DNA of 64,000 nt from Paracoccus denitrificans (GCF_900100045.1 NZ_FNEA01000021.1:21496-85495), one strand, 5' to 3'; shown: positions 8,899-19,016, counted from the first letter of the stretch. Made by a program: numbers and translations. The notes: generated by a model from the letters alone, not told the origin.

Positions 8899-9977
8899 CC
8901 AAGAACCACCTTATCCCGACGCTGATTGCCCTGGCGGCCGGCCTGGCCGGCCTGTTGATCGTGCTTTACGCCTGGCACCTGCCGCCATTCCGTCCGGCGC
9001 ATCCGCAGACCGAGAACGCCTATATCCGCGGCCAGCTGACCACCATCGCGCCGCAGCTTTCCGGCTATGTCGCGGCAGTCGAGGTGCGGGACTTCCAGCC
9101 CGTGACCCGCGACCAGGTCATCGCCCGCATCGACGACCGGCAATATCGCCAGAAGCTTGCGCAGGCCCAGGCCGTGCAGCAAGGCGCCGAAGCGGCGCTG
9201 GAGATCCAGAGCCAGGGCGTCCATTCCGCCCGGGCCAGCCTGCAATCGGCCCAGGCCGCGCTGACGGCGGCACAGGCGGCGCGGGATACGGCGGGATCGA
9301 CCTGGGACCGCGCGCAGGCCCTGCAATCGCGCGGCGTCACGGCGCAAAGCTCGGCCGACCAGACCGAGCTGGCGCTGCGTCAGGCCGAAGCCGCCGTCAC
9401 CCAAGCCGAAAGCGCCATCGCGGTCGCACGCGAGAACGTCAAGGGCGCCGAGGTGGGGCTGGCCGCGAAACGCGCCGAGATCGCCTCGGCCAAGGCGGCG
9501 GTGGAACTGGCGCGGATCGACCTGGACAACACGGTGATCCGCGCGCCATCGGACGGCCGGCTGGGCCAGGTCGGCGTGCGCGTCGGCCAATATGTCACCG
9601 CCGGCACGGCGCTGGTCAGCCATGTCGGCCCCGAGGTCTGGGTCATCGCCAATTTCCGCGAGACCGAGTTGCACGGCATCCGCATCGGCGACCGCGCCAC
9701 CTTCACCGTGGACGCCATGCAGCACCGCTCCTTCACCGGGCGGGTCGAGGCGTTCTCGCCTGCCACGGCCTCGGAATTCAGCCTGTTGTCCGCGTCCAAT
9801 GCCACGGGCAACTTCACCAAGGTCGCGCAACGCCTGCCGGTGCGCATCGCGATCGATCCGGGGCAGGAGATGGCCGAGTATCTGGAGCCGGGCCTGTCGG
9901 TGGTGGTGACGGTGGACGAGGGTTCGGGCGCCGACCGTTCGGCCCAGGCCCGGCCGATCATGGGGCATGAGGGCTGA
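8895..9977 (+). CDS. EmrA/HlyD-type membrane fusion protein
   Basis: A 360-residue periplasmic adaptor with one N-terminal membrane helix (about residues 8-26). It is followed by a biotinyl-lipoyl-like half motif (TIAPQLSGYVAAVEV), a long coiled-coil of roughly 110 residues rich in Ala, Gln and Glu, a second lipoyl half (IRAPSDGRLGQVGVRVGQYV) and a beta-barrel region (VIANFRETELHGIRIGD). This is the EmrA architecture. It joins the MFS pump to an outer-membrane channel encoded elsewhere. The start at 8895 overlaps the permease stop (ATGA); a longer in-frame start inside the permease gene is rejected for that reason. Confidence 0.87.
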   Translation: MTKNHLIPTLIALAAGLAGLLIVLYAWHLPPFRPAHPQTENAYIRGQLTTIAPQLSGYVAAVEVRDFQPVTRDQVIARIDDRQYRQKLAQAQAVQQGAEAALEIQSQGVHSARASLQSAQAALTAAQAARDTAGSTWDRAQALQSRGVTAQSSADQTELALRQAEAAVTQAESAIAVARENVKGAEVGLAAKRAEIASAKAAVELARIDLDNTVIRAPSDGRLGQVGVRVGQYVTAGTALVSHVGPEVWVIANFRETELHGIRIGDRATFTVDAMQHRSFTGRVEAFSPATASEFSLLSASNATGNFTKVAQRLPVRIAIDPGQEMAEYLEPGLSVVVTVDEGSGADRSAQARPIMGHEG

Positions 9978-9988
9978 TTCAGCCCGAC

Positions 9989-10053
9989 GGAAGCGGCCTT
10001 GCGCCCGCCCGCCTTGCCCGCTACCCGTTGCGGGCAAGGGCAAGCCCGCTTCC
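9989..10053. repeat. Nested inverted repeat between emrA-like gene and esterase
   Basis: The outer arms (9989-10002 and 10040-10053) pair with one mismatch. The inner arms, CTTGCCCGC at 10013-10021 and GCGGGCAAG at 10030-10038, pair perfectly. The whole forms one long folded structure 12 bases after the emrA-like stop. It could end or attenuate transcription before the esterase gene. There is no T-run. Confidence 0.5.
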
Positions 10054-10082
10054 GCCAGCCCATCGACGGACCGGAGGCGACG

Positions 10083-10979
10083 ATGCAGATTCCCCTTTCC
10101 CGACGCAGCCTTCTGGCGGCATCGCTGATCGCCATGGCCGGCGGCATGGCGCGGGCGCAGGATCGCCGGCCGCGCGGGCTGGAGCCGGCCGAGCGGATCG
10201 ACCATCCCCGTGCCAGCCATTTCGACCTTGGCCCGGCCAAGGCGCCCTGGCGCATCTTTCTGGGCCTGCCGCAGGCCCCGGCGCCGCAGGGCGGCTATTC
10301 CGCGATTCTGGCGCTGGACGGCAACGCAACCTTTCCGATCCTGTGGCATCTGCGCGAAAGGCTGGCGCCCGAGGCGCCGGTGGCGCTGGTCGGCATCGGC
10401 TATCCGGTCGAGACCCGCTTCGATCCCGCCCGCCGCTGGTTCGACCTGACCTCGCCCGGCAAGCAGCCGGTGCCGGCGCAAGACGGGTTGCGCGGCCCCG
10501 GTGATCGTCCGACCGGCGGACAGGACGCCTTTCTCCAGATGATCGCGGCGCAACTGCTGCCCGAACTCGGCCGCCGCCTGCCGCTGGATGCCGGCGACCT
10601 GACGCTGTTCGGCCATTCTTTGGGCGGGTTGTTCGTGCTGAATGCGCTGTTCACCCAACCAGGGCTTTTCGCCCGCTATGCCGCTGCCGATCCCTCGACC
10701 TGGTGGAACGCCGGCGAGCCCCTGCGCGAGGCCCGCGCCTTTCGCGGCGGCATCATGGCGGCGGGCGGGCGGCTGGAGCCGGCGGTGCCGCTGCTGATCG
10801 CCAATTCGGCCGGGCGCGCCTCGGCCCCGGCCGTGCCGCCGCCGATCGTGACCCTGCTGTCGGGCATTCCGGGGCTCGACCTCATCCACCGGCCCCATCC
10901 TGCGGAAAACCACGGCTCGCTCATCGGCCCCGCGGCGCGCGAGGCGCTGGAACTGCATCTGGGCAGGCCGGCCGGCTAG
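10083..10979 (+). CDS. Exported alpha/beta-hydrolase, esterase D / IroE-like family
   Basis: A 298-residue protein. The N-terminus has a twin-arginine signal (SRRSLLAAS, then a hydrophobic stretch ending ARAQ), so it is probably exported folded to the periplasm by Tat. The nucleophile elbow is GHSLGG near residue 180, a possible acid lies in AADPSTWWN, and the histidine is in HPAENHGS. These are arranged as in the putative-esterase family that includes the siderophore esterases IroE and Fes and feruloyl esterases. The ATG at 10083 follows a GGAGG. It lies downstream of an exporter operon but behind a strong inverted repeat, so cotranscription is doubtful. Substrate unknown. Confidence 0.75.
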   Translation: MQIPLSRRSLLAASLIAMAGGMARAQDRRPRGLEPAERIDHPRASHFDLGPAKAPWRIFLGLPQAPAPQGGYSAILALDGNATFPILWHLRERLAPEAPVALVGIGYPVETRFDPARRWFDLTSPGKQPVPAQDGLRGPGDRPTGGQDAFLQMIAAQLLPELGRRLPLDAGDLTLFGHSLGGLFVLNALFTQPGLFARYAAADPSTWWNAGEPLREARAFRGGIMAAGGRLEPAVPLLIANSAGRASAPAVPPPIVTLLSGIPGLDLIHRPHPAENHGSLIGPAAREALELHLGRPAG

Positions 10980-11005
10980 GCCGCAGCGGGGCGCGCAACG
11001 AAAAA

Positions 11006-11027
11006 GGCCGGGCGCAACGGCCCGGCC
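11006..11027. terminator. Bidirectional terminator between the esterase gene and ftsK
   Basis: GGCCGGGC pairs with GCCCGGCC across a six-base loop. Five A precede it, which become a T-run for the leftward ftsK transcript, and CTT follows. It sits between two convergent genes. Confidence 0.7.
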
Positions 11028-11048
11028 CTTGGTTCCGATGCGGCCGAC

Positions 11049-13733
11049 CTAGACCTCCGGCACCAGCACCTCGCGCTTGCCGACATGGTTCGCCGGGGTG
11101 ACGACGCCCTGTTCCTCCATCTGCTCGACCAGCCGCGCGGCCTTGTTGTAGCCGATGGCCAGCTTGCGCTGGATATAAGAGGTCGAGCATTTGCGGTCCT
11201 TGGCCACGATGGCGACGGCCATGTCGTAAAGCTCGGCATCGCCGCCTTCGCCGGTGGACAGGCCCAGCACCTGGTCGATGCTGTCGGCGCGCTCTTCGTC
11301 CGGCCCCTCGACCACGCCGGCCATATAGGACGGCGGGCCAAAGGATTTCAGGTGGTTCACCACCTCCTCGACCTCTTCGTCGCTGACGAAGGGCCCATGG
11401 ACACGGGTGATGCGCGAGCCGCCGGCCATGTAGAGCATGTCGCCCTGGCCCAGCAATTGCTCGGCACCCTGCTCGCCCAGGATGGTGCGGCTGTCGATCT
11501 TGGACGTGACCTGGAAGCTGATCCGGGTCGGGAAGTTCGCCTTGATCGTGCCGGTGATGACATCGACCGAGGGCCGCTGCGTCGCCATGATCAGGTGGAT
11601 CCCCGAGGCGCGGGCCATCTGCGCAAGGCGCTGGATGCAGGCCTCGATCTCCTTGCCCGCCACCATCATCAGGTCGGCCATCTCGTCCACGATGACGACG
11701 ATATAGGGGAAGGTCTCGGGCTGGAATTCCTCGGTCTCGAAGACGGGCTCGCCGGTATCCTCGTCAAAGCCGGTCTGGACGGTGCGCTTGAACAGCTCGC
11801 CCTTGTCCAGCGCCTCGCGCACGCGGCCGTTATAGCCCTCGATGTTGCGCACGCCCATCTTGGACATCTTGCGATAGCGTTCCTCCATCTCGCCCACGAC
11901 CCATTTCAGCGCGACGACGGCCTTCTTGGGATCGGTGACGACGGGGGAAAGCAGATGCGGGATGCCGTCATAGACCGACAGTTCCAGCATCTTGGGGTCG
12001 ATCATGATCAGCCGGCACTCCTCGGGCGAGAGCTTGTAGAGCAGCGACAGGATCATGGTGTTGATCGCCACCGACTTGCCCGAGCCGGTGGTCCCGGCGA
12101 TCAAGAGGTGCGGCATCTTGGCCAGGTTCGCCACCACCGGCCCGCCGCCGATATCCTTGCCAAGCGCCAGCGGCAAAGGCTGGGTGCCGTCGCCGTAAGC
12201 CTTGGATGCCAGGATCTCGCGCAGCACCACCTTTTCGCGCCGGGCATTGGGCAGCTCGATGCCGATCACCGACCGGCCGGGCACGGTCGAGACGCGCGCC
12301 GACAGCGCCGACATCGACCGCGCGATGTCGTCGGCCAGGCCGATCACCCGGCTGGCCTTCAGCCCCGGCGCGGGCTCCAGTTCGTAAAGCGTGACCACGG
12401 GGCCGGGGCGGACCTCGGTGATCTGGCCCTTGACGCCGTAATCGTCCAGCACCGCTTCGAGCATGCGGGCGTTCTCCATCAGCGCCTCTTGCGAAAGCTG
12501 GTGGCGCTCGACGGTGGTCGGTGCGGTCAGAAGCGACAGCGGCGGGTGTTCGTATTGGCTGGCGGCCTCGTCGAAGCGCAGTGCCGGTTGCGCCTCGGAT
12601 TGCGCCTGGCGCGAGGGGACGGGCTTTTTCGGCGGCACCACCACGCGCGGCGTCCCGGCGCCGAAGGGTGCGGCGGTGACGGGTTCGGCGAAATCCTCGT
12701 CCTCATCCTCGTCGGCGCTCAGCGGCGGCTCATGGCGGTCAGGCGCGGCGCGGCCACCGGTCAGGCGCGCGGTGACTGCCGACAGCAGGCCCCTGCCTTC
12801 CGAACGGGCGCCCTCCGAACGGGTGCGGATCGCGTCGGTGATGCGGGCGCTGATCGCGGCGTTCGAGGGCGGCTCGTCATCGTCGGCGTAATGCGTCTCG
12901 GGGTCGATCAGTTCGGGCTCGGGCGCAAAATCGCGGTCCTCGGCCAGAGGTGCCGGGGCGGGGCGCAGGCCCGGCAGGCCGCTGCGGGGTGCCTGCGGCA
13001 GCGCGGCAGAACCGGCGCGGCCGACACGCTCGCGACGGGCCTCGGCGCGGGACTTGAGCCCGTGCGCAGCACCCGAGGACAACCGCGCCCCGCGATCCAC
13101 CGCATGCAGCGCCAGGACGCGGGCGGTGGCCAGCCCTTCGCGCAGGAAGGTGCCGATGGTCGTCAGCTCCTTGCGGTCGAAGCCCAGCACGAAGGCCAGG
13201 AAGGCCACGGCGCCGATGGCGGTCAGCAGCGCCAGCAGCTTGATCGCGATGGACGCCTTCATCGGCATCGCCGAAAGCATGCCCCCCATCAGCATGTCGC
13301 CCAGATGCCCGCCAAGGCCGAAGCTTTGCGTCCATTCCGGGGGCGGCGCCATCGAGGTGGCATAGATCGACACCAGCACCATGGCGATGGGCAGGAAGAT
13401 GCCGCGCATCAGCCGCTCTTCGCCCCGGTGCAGCATCAGCCGCAGGCCCCAGACGACCGCGCCGACCACCAGGACCCAGGTGCCGTAGCCGGTGATCATG
13501 AACAGCGCCGAGGCGACATAGGCGCCGAAGCGGCCCAGATAGTTCTGCGCCGGCTGGTCGGTCGCCGACATGAAGCTGGGATCGTCGGGGGAATAGCTGA
13601 CCAGCATCAGCGCGATCAGCACGCCCAGGATGACCAGGCCCGCGCCCAGCAGTTCCTTGCCGCGCCGTTCCAGTGCTGCCTGCGTGCTCTGGTCAAACAA
13701 CGGATCGCGATGTTTCGCCTGCCAGCTCGCCAT
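11049..13733 (-). CDS. ftsK: DNA translocase FtsK
   Basis: An 894-residue septal DNA pump that couples chromosome segregation and XerCD dimer resolution to cell division. The N-terminal 210 residues hold four or five membrane helices. A Pro/Ala/Glu-rich linker of about 200 residues follows. The motor has a Walker A GTTGSGKS and a Walker [11 protein letters not shown]. The last 65 residues are the winged-helix gamma domain that reads KOPS sequences ([20 protein letters not shown]). The linker is short compared with E. coli FtsK, as usual in alphaproteobacteria. Three bases separate it from the aminotransferase gene upstream, so they share a leftward operon. Confidence 0.95.
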   Translation of the reverse strand: MASWQAKHRDPLFDQSTQAALERRGKELLGAGLVILGVLIALMLVSYSPDDPSFMSATDQPAQNYLGRFGAYVASALFMITGYGTWVLVVGAVVWGLRLMLHRGEERLMRGIFLPIAMVLVSIYATSMAPPPEWTQSFGLGGHLGDMLMGGMLSAMPMKASIAIKLLALLTAIGAVAFLAFVLGFDRKELTTIGTFLREGLATARVLALHAVDRGARLSSGAAHGLKSRAEARRERVGRAGSAALPQAPRSGLPGLRPAPAPLAEDRDFAPEPELIDPETHYADDDEPPSNAAISARITDAIRTRSEGARSEGRGLLSAVTARLTGGRAAPDRHEPPLSADEDEDEDFAEPVTAAPFGAGTPRVVVPPKKPVPSRQAQSEAQPALRFDEAASQYEHPPLSLLTAPTTVERHQLSQEALMENARMLEAVLDDYGVKGQITEVRPGPVVTLYELEPAPGLKASRVIGLADDIARSMSALSARVSTVPGRSVIGIELPNARREKVVLREILASKAYGDGTQPLPLALGKDIGGGPVVANLAKMPHLLIAGTTGSGKSVAINTMILSLLYKLSPEECRLIMIDPKMLELSVYDGIPHLLSPVVTDPKKAVVALKWVVGEMEERYRKMSKMGVRNIEGYNGRVREALDKGELFKRTVQTGFDEDTGEPVFETEEFQPETFPYIVVIVDEMADLMMVAGKEIEACIQRLAQMARASGIHLIMATQRPSVDVITGTIKANFPTRISFQVTSKIDSRTILGEQGAEQLLGQGDMLYMAGGSRITRVHGPFVSDEEVEEVVNHLKSFGPPSYMAGVVEGPDEERADSIDQVLGLSTGEGGDAELYDMAVAIVAKDRKCSTSYIQRKLAIGYNKAARLVEQMEEQGVVTPANHVGKREVLVPEV

Positions 13734-13736
13734 GCG

Positions 13737-14930
13737 TCAACCCCCTTGATACAAACAGTTTTTCAGGCGGTTCAGGGCCGCCTCGGTCTGGTCCGCCGCT
13801 GCGACCAGCGCCACGCGGATGAAATTCCGGCCCGGATTGCCGCCGGCCGTGTCGCGGGCCAGATAGGCGCCGGGCAGCACCTGGATTCCGGCCTCGGCCC
13901 ACAGCTTCTTGGCGGCGTCCTCGCTGTCGCCGACGCTCTCGGGCACCGGCAGCCACAGGAAAAAGCCGCCCTGCACCGGCTGATAGCCCGGCACGTTGCC
14001 CAGCACCCGGTCGGCGATGGCGTATTTCTGCTGGTAAAGCGCACGGCTTGCATCCACATGCGCCTCGTCCGTCCAGGCCATGGTGCTGACGCGCTGCACC
14101 GGCAGCGGCAGCGGTGCGCCGGCATAGTTGCGCAATTGCCGCAACTGGGCGATCTGCGCCGCGCCGCCTGCCGCAAAGCCCGAACGCAACCCCGGCAGGT
14201 TCGAGCGCTTCGACAGCGAGTTGAACATCACCACCCGGTCGGGCAGGCCCATGCGCGTGGCCACCGCCAGCGCGCCCGGCGGCGGCGTGTCGCGCCAGAT
14301 CTCGGAATAGCACTCGTCGGCGAAGATCAGGAAATCGTGCCGGTCGGCCAGCGCGATCAGCTCTTCCAGGTAATCCTCCGACGCGATGCTGCCCTGCGGA
14401 TTGGCCGGCGAGCACAGATAGGCCACGGTGGCACGGTCCAGCACCTCGGCCGGCAGGCCGGAAAAGCGCGGCAGGTGGCCGGTCTCCGGCACGGCGGGGA
14501 CAAAGACCGGCTCGGCGCCCACCGCCGCCGCGGCGACCGCATAGACCTGATAGAACGGGTTCGGGATCAGGATCGCGGGCTGCTGGCCGTTCTTGCGTTC
14601 CGGCGCCAGTGCCAAGGCGGCGTTGAACAGCCCCTCGCGCGTGCCGTTCAGCGCCATGATGCGCTCGGGCGCGACATCCAGCCCGTGCCGGCGCTGGAGC
14701 CAGCCCGAGATCGCGGCCAGCAGTTCGGCCGTTCCCTCGTTCGAGGGGTATTTGCCGAAATCGGCGATGCTTTCGGCCATGACCGGGCCGACGAAATCCG
14801 GCAGCGCATGGCGCGGCTCGCCGATGGTCAGGATCAGGGGATCGCCCCCGGGCTCGATGCCCGCGAGCAGTTTCCGCAGGCGCGGAAATGCGTAATCCGG
14901 CAGGTTCGAGAACCGCTCGGGAATTGCCAT
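13737..14930 (-). CDS. dapC: Class I/II aminotransferase, probable succinyldiaminopimelate aminotransferase
   Basis: A 397-residue PLP enzyme of aminotransferase fold type I. The PLP lysine lies in SLSKRSNLPGLRSG, the pyridine-binding Asp region in IFADECYSEI, and substrate-binding arginine stretches near GRNFIRVAL. The early TIGEPRHALPDFV segment is characteristic of the proteobacterial DapC group, which makes N-succinyl-diaminopimelate for lysine and peptidoglycan synthesis. A cell-wall role would fit its place just upstream of ftsK. The family has many specificities, so the exact substrate is inferred. The start at 14930 gives the usual family length. Confidence 0.7.
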   Translation of the reverse strand: MAIPERFSNLPDYAFPRLRKLLAGIEPGGDPLILTIGEPRHALPDFVGPVMAESIADFGKYPSNEGTAELLAAISGWLQRRHGLDVAPERIMALNGTREGLFNAALALAPERKNGQQPAILIPNPFYQVYAVAAAAVGAEPVFVPAVPETGHLPRFSGLPAEVLDRATVAYLCSPANPQGSIASEDYLEELIALADRHDFLIFADECYSEIWRDTPPPGALAVATRMGLPDRVVMFNSLSKRSNLPGLRSGFAAGGAAQIAQLRQLRNYAGAPLPLPVQRVSTMAWTDEAHVDASRALYQQKYAIADRVLGNVPGYQPVQGGFFLWLPVPESVGDSEDAAKKLWAEAGIQVLPGAYLARDTAGGNPGRNFIRVALVAAADQTEAALNRLKNCLYQGG

Positions 14931-15058
14931 GGCTGCCTCTCAGTCGGGGTCGTCGCGCCCCGTTTTGCGGCAAGATTACCGGCAATCCCCCCATGCGTCC
15001 AGAGTTTCACGGCCAGATTGCGCCCGCCCGTGCCGGATTTGCCCGGAAAATCCGCGGC

Positions 15059-16384
15059 TCAGCGCAATGCCGCCTCGGCTGCGGCGGCCGCCGCCAGCAG
15101 GGCGCGGTCCCCGCCGGTGCGGCCCATCAGCATGATGCCGCAGCCCGGATGGCCGGTCGGCAGGCTGATCGAGGGCAGGTCCAGCAGGTTGCCGATGCGG
15201 GTGTTGCGCAGCGTCAGCAGGTTCTCGCGTGCGAAGAATTCCTCCTCGGCCAGCAGCCGGTCGACCGGCGGCGGCAGGATCGGCGCCGTGGGCAGGATCA
15301 CCGCATCGAAGCCGGCGACCAGCCGCGCCCAGTTGGCGCGCAGCCGGCCAAGTTCTTCCCAGGCGGCGACGTAATCGGCCGCCAGCACGAACTGGCCGCC
15401 GCGAAAGCGCTCCAGGATCGGCGGATACATCAGTTCGGGCGCCGCCTCGATCTGCTCGCGCCAGATGCCGTAGGCCTCGGGGGCGAACAGCAGCGGCGCC
15501 AGCACCATGGCCTCGGCCACGCAGGGCGGCGCGGCATGCGTGATGCGGGCGCCGGCGCGGGACAGGCGGCTCACCGCATCCTCGAAACCGGCGACGGGCT
15601 CCTTGCGCGCCTCGTCGAAGGGCACGCCGTCCAGCACCATCAGCCGCAGTCCGCGCGGGCCGGCATCCGTCAGGTCGGGCGCGGTTTCGCCGCGCAGCAC
15701 GGCGAAAAGCTCGGCGCAGTCCTCGACCGTGCGGGCGATGGGGCCGGCCACGTCGAAGCGGCGGCACAGCGGCACGATGCCCGTGCCGCTGACCGCGTCG
15801 GTGGTCGGCTTGAAGCCCACGAGCCCGTTCCAGGCCGCCGGCACCCGGATCGAGCCGCCGGTATCCGAGCCGATGGCCGCCGCCGCCAGTCCCAGCGCGA
15901 CCGAAACCGCCGCGCCCGAGCTCGATCCGCCCGGGGCCAGTTCCTGGTCGATGCTGTTCGGCGGCGTCGCCGTCATCGGGTTCACGCCCAGCCCGGAAAA
16001 GGCCAGCTCGGTCATATGCGTCTTGCCCAGGCAGACCAGCCCGTCCAGCGTGGCTCCGGCCAGGATCGCGGCGTCCTGCCTTGGCGTGCGGCCTTGCAGC
16101 AGGCGCGAGCCGGCCTCGGTCGCGATGCCGGCGCTGTCGATATTGTCCTTCCAGTTGATCGCCACCCCGTCCAGCAGCCCGCGGCGCAGCCCGGCGCGGG
16201 CGCGGTCATGGGCGGCGATGGCTTCGGCCCGGGCGCGTTCCGGCGTCAGCCTGGCATAGATGCGGTCGCCATAGGGGTGGCGGGCCGCGGCGTCCAGATA
16301 GGCCTCGGCCTGCTCGACAGGGCTGATCAGACCGGCCAGGATCGCCCGTCCCTGTTCCGCCGCAGATGCCCTGAGCCAATCCAT
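15059..16384 (-). CDS. Amidase signature family hydrolase
   Basis: A 441-residue amidase-signature protein. The Ser-cis-Ser-Lys triad is visible: Lys in AINWKDNID, the cis-Ser in APGGSSSGAAVS and the nucleophile in GSDTGGSIRVPA. Such enzymes hydrolyse amides to acid and ammonia. GatA, the glutamyl-tRNA amidotransferase subunit, is a relative, but no gatB or gatC is nearby and the C-terminal half differs, so a catabolic or detoxifying amidase is more likely. The start at 16384 follows GGGGAAGG; a longer in-frame extension to 16906 runs antisense through the neighbouring monooxygenase gene and is rejected. It is divergent from the UbiH-like gene, with 129 bp between. Confidence 0.82.
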   Translation of the reverse strand: MDWLRASAAEQGRAILAGLISPVEQAEAYLDAAARHPYGDRIYARLTPERARAEAIAAHDRARAGLRRGLLDGVAINWKDNIDSAGIATEAGSRLLQGRTPRQDAAILAGATLDGLVCLGKTHMTELAFSGLGVNPMTATPPNSIDQELAPGGSSSGAAVSVALGLAAAAIGSDTGGSIRVPAAWNGLVGFKPTTDAVSGTGIVPLCRRFDVAGPIARTVEDCAELFAVLRGETAPDLTDAGPRGLRLMVLDGVPFDEARKEPVAGFEDAVSRLSRAGARITHAAPPCVAEAMVLAPLLFAPEAYGIWREQIEAAPELMYPPILERFRGGQFVLAADYVAAWEELGRLRANWARLVAGFDAVILPTAPILPPPVDRLLAEEEFFARENLLTLRNTRIGNLLDLPSISLPTGHPGCGIMLMGRTGGDRALLAAAAAAEAALR

Positions 16385-16513
16385 GCCCTTCCCCCGACCA
16401 ATGTCCAAATGCCAAATAAGATACAGGCTATCCCGGCGCGGGCAGGCCCGCAATGCGCTTGGTGGCGGCTGTGCCGCATGGACATTGCCCGGCCGAAGGT
16501 CATATTGCGCAGC

Positions 16514-17737
16514 ATGAGGACCGATTTCGACATCCTGATCGCGGGCGGCGGGCTGAACGGCCCGGCCCTTGCCCTGGCGCTGGCCGATGCCGGCCTGTCG
16601 GTGGCCGTCGCCGATGCCCGCCCGGCCGACGCCCGTGCCGGCGACGCCTTCGACGGCCGCGCCTATGCGCTGGCGCTGGCCTCGCAGCGGCTGCTGTCGG
16701 CGCTGGGGCTGTGGCGCGACCTGGCCCCGAACGCGCAGGAGATCCGCAAGGTCGAGGCGACGCAGGGCGTGCCGGGCGAAGGCGCCGGCCCCTTCGGCCT
16801 GCATTTCGACGGCGCCGAGATTGAAGAGGGCCGTCTGGGCTATATGCTCGAGGATCGGTTCCTTTACCGCGCGCTTCTGGCCGCGATGCAGGGGCGGGTC
16901 ACGCATCTGCCGGGCCTGTCCGTCACCGGGCAGGAGGCCGAGGGCGCGGCGATCCGCGCCAGCCTGTCGGACGGGCGCAGCATCACCGCCCGGCTGCTAG
17001 TCGGTGCCGACGGACGGCAATCGGGCGTGGCGGCGCGGGCCGGCATCCGACGCATCGGCCACGACTACGGCCAGATCGCGTTGGTCGCGGCGGTCGATCA
17101 CGAATTGCCGCATCACGGCACTGCGCATCAGTATTTCATGCCGACCGGCCCGCTGGCGATCCTGCCGCTGCCGGGCAACCGCAGTTCGATCGTCTGGTCC
17201 GAGGCCGAGGCCAGCGCCCGTGCCATCATCGAGCTGCCCGACGCGGATTTCCTGGCCGTCCTGCGCCCGCGCTTCGGCGATTTCCTGGGCGAGATCCGGC
17301 TGGCCGGCCCCCGATTCTCGTATCCGCTGAACCTGACGCTGGCCGAGCGTTACGTCGCCCCGCGCGTCGCGCTGGTCGGCGATGCGGCGCATGGCGTGCA
17401 TCCCATCGCCGGGCAGGGGCTGAACCTGGGCCTGCGTGACGTGGCGGTGCTGGCCGAAGTGATCGTCGCCGCCCGCCGCCGGGGCGAGGATATCGGCGCC
17501 GATACGGTGCTGGCCCGCTATCAGGACTGGAGGCGGCCGGACGCGACGGCGCTGGCGCTGGGCATGGACGGGGTGAACGCGCTGTTTTCCAATGCCAACC
17601 CGTTGCTGCGCACCGCGCGCGAACTGGGCATGGGGCTGGTCGATGCCATCCCGCCGCTGCGGCGCGGCTTCATGCGGCAGGCGGCGGGGCTGAGCCTTGA
17701 TCCGATGCCGCGCCTGCTGACCGGGCAGCGGCTTTAG
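16514..17737 (+). CDS. UbiH/UbiF/Coq6-family FAD-dependent monooxygenase
   Basis: A 407-residue flavoprotein hydroxylase. The FAD-binding fold opens with ILIAGGGLNGPALALAL. The second FAD motif reads VALVGDAAHGVHPIAGQGLN, the signature of ubiquinone-ring hydroxylases, and a DG motif (LLVGADGRQSG) lies between. In aerobic alphaproteobacteria such enzymes hydroxylate the quinone ring during ubiquinone-10 synthesis. UbiH, UbiF and UbiL cannot be told apart by eye. The ATG at 16514 gives a start directly at the FAD fold, as in the family. Confidence 0.85.
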   Translation: MRTDFDILIAGGGLNGPALALALADAGLSVAVADARPADARAGDAFDGRAYALALASQRLLSALGLWRDLAPNAQEIRKVEATQGVPGEGAGPFGLHFDGAEIEEGRLGYMLEDRFLYRALLAAMQGRVTHLPGLSVTGQEAEGAAIRASLSDGRSITARLLVGADGRQSGVAARAGIRRIGHDYGQIALVAAVDHELPHHGTAHQYFMPTGPLAILPLPGNRSSIVWSEAEASARAIIELPDADFLAVLRPRFGDFLGEIRLAGPRFSYPLNLTLAERYVAPRVALVGDAAHGVHPIAGQGLNLGLRDVAVLAEVIVAARRRGEDIGADTVLARYQDWRRPDATALALGMDGVNALFSNANPLLRTARELGMGLVDAIPPLRRGFMRQAAGLSLDPMPRLLTGQRL

Positions 17738-17826
17738 GGAACGCTCACGCCGCCGTCAGCGTTGGCCCCGCGCGCATCCAGCGAACGTGATGTGCATGTC
17801 TTTGGAGGATCGGTATCATTCCGCTC

Positions 17827-18423
17827 ATGAAACTGAAAACGCTCGCCCTTGCGCCCGTCCTGTGCCTGGCCATGGCCTTTCCCGCCCTGGCCGAAAAGAT
17901 CTCGCTGAACGAGATCTCGCGCTATCTCAACAGCCTGAAGACCGCCAAGGCGGATTTCACCCAGGTGAATGCCGACGGCTCGATCTCGACCGGGATCGTC
18001 TATATCCAGCGCCCGCAGCGGGTGCGCTTCGAATACAAGGGCGACCGCACGCTGGTCATGGCCTCGGCCGGGAACGTCGCGGTGTTCGACGGCAAGACGC
18101 GCGGCGCGCCGCAGCAATATCCGCTGTCCAAGACGCCGCTGTCGCTGATCCTGGCGCCGAATATCGACCTGAGCCGCGCGCGCATGGTCACCGGCTATAC
18201 CGAGAAGAAGAACACCACCGTCGTCACGGCGCAGGATCCCCAGCACCCGGAATACGGCAATATCCAGATGGTCTTTACCGCCAACCCGACGCAGCTGCGG
18301 CAATGGGTGGTGACCGACGACACCGGCAAGCGCACCACGGTGATCCTGGGCGACATGCAGACGGGAATGTCCTTCCCGGCCTCGACCTTCGCCATCCAGA
18401 ACGAGATCGCCCGCCGGAAATAG
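17827..18423 (+). CDS. lolA: LolA-family outer-membrane lipoprotein carrier
   Basis: A 198-residue periplasmic protein with a clear signal peptide (residues 1-22, ending PALA). The mature part follows the LolA pattern: LNSLKTAKADFTQVNADGS, the RPQRVRFEYKG strand, and late beta strands with FAIQNEI. LolA carries mature lipoproteins from the LolCDE exporter to the outer membrane. In alphaproteobacteria lolA is commonly found near ftsK; here two unrelated genes lie between and it faces the other way. Confidence 0.85.
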   Translation: MKLKTLALAPVLCLAMAFPALAEKISLNEISRYLNSLKTAKADFTQVNADGSISTGIVYIQRPQRVRFEYKGDRTLVMASAGNVAVFDGKTRGAPQQYPLSKTPLSLILAPNIDLSRARMVTGYTEKKNTTVVTAQDPQHPEYGNIQMVFTANPTQLRQWVVTDDTGKRTTVILGDMQTGMSFPASTFAIQNEIARRK

Positions 18424-18437
18424 GCGGGCGAGCGCGA

Positions 18438-19016
18438 TCAGCGGCAGGAGGCGAGCTGGCTGCGATAGGCCTCGGAGCGGGTCTGGACCTTGCCGGCCAC
18501 GTTCATCAGCCAGGGCTTCGAATTGTGCGAGCCCCTGGCAAAGCCCGAGCGGCCTTCGTGATAGGCCAGGTATTGCGAGGCGGCGTCCCATTTGGAAATA
18601 CCCAGCACCCGCGCCGAATCGTTCATGTACCAGCCCATGAAGTCGGTGGCGTCGCGGATGTTGTCGCGCCGGGCGCGGCGATTGCCGGTCTGCTTGCGGT
18701 AATCGTCCCAGGTGCTGTCCAGCGCCTGGCTGTAGCCATAGGCCGAGCTTTGCCGCCCGATCGGAATCAGCCCCAGCGCATATTGATGCGGCGTGCGGGC
18801 ATTGCCGATGAATTTCGATTCCTGGTGGATCGTCGCCATCTGGACATGGACCGGAACGCCCCAGCGCCGCTCGGTCGCCTTCATCGCGCGCATATAGGCG
18901 GGCCGCTCGGCCGCGATGGCGCAGGCGTTGTCCAGATTGCGCGGCGCCTTGTAGTTCCCGCCTCCTCCGCAAGAGGCCACCAGCCCGACGATGGCGAGCT
19001 TGAGAAACCTGTTCAT
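18438..19016 (-). CDS. Lipoprotein with lytic transglycosylase (SLT) domain
   Basis: A 192-residue protein. The N-terminus is a lipoprotein signal with a lipobox near residue 18 (GLVASC followed by glycines). The catalytic region has the SLT motif with the key glutamate in TIHQESKF, followed by SSAYGYSQALDSTWDDY, typical of goose-lysozyme-like transglycosylases that cleave the MurNAc-GlcNAc bond of peptidoglycan. The start at 19016 places the lipobox correctly; an upstream in-frame ATG at 19070 would bury it. It is convergent with lolA, 14 bp apart. Confidence 0.8.
   Translation of the reverse strand: MNRFLKLAIVGLVASCGGGGNYKAPRNLDNACAIAAERPAYMRAMKATERRWGVPVHVQMATIHQESKFIGNARTPHQYALGLIPIGRQSSAYGYSQALDSTWDDYRKQTGNRRARRDNIRDATDFMGWYMNDSARVLGISKWDAASQYLAYHEGRSGFARGSHNSKPWLMNVAGKVQTRSEAYRSQLASCR

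Noticed and set aside
11085..15374. 1429-codon open frame antisense to ftsK and the aminotransferase gene
   Set aside because: Spans three genes on the other strand with no recognisable fold; composition is typical of antisense reading.
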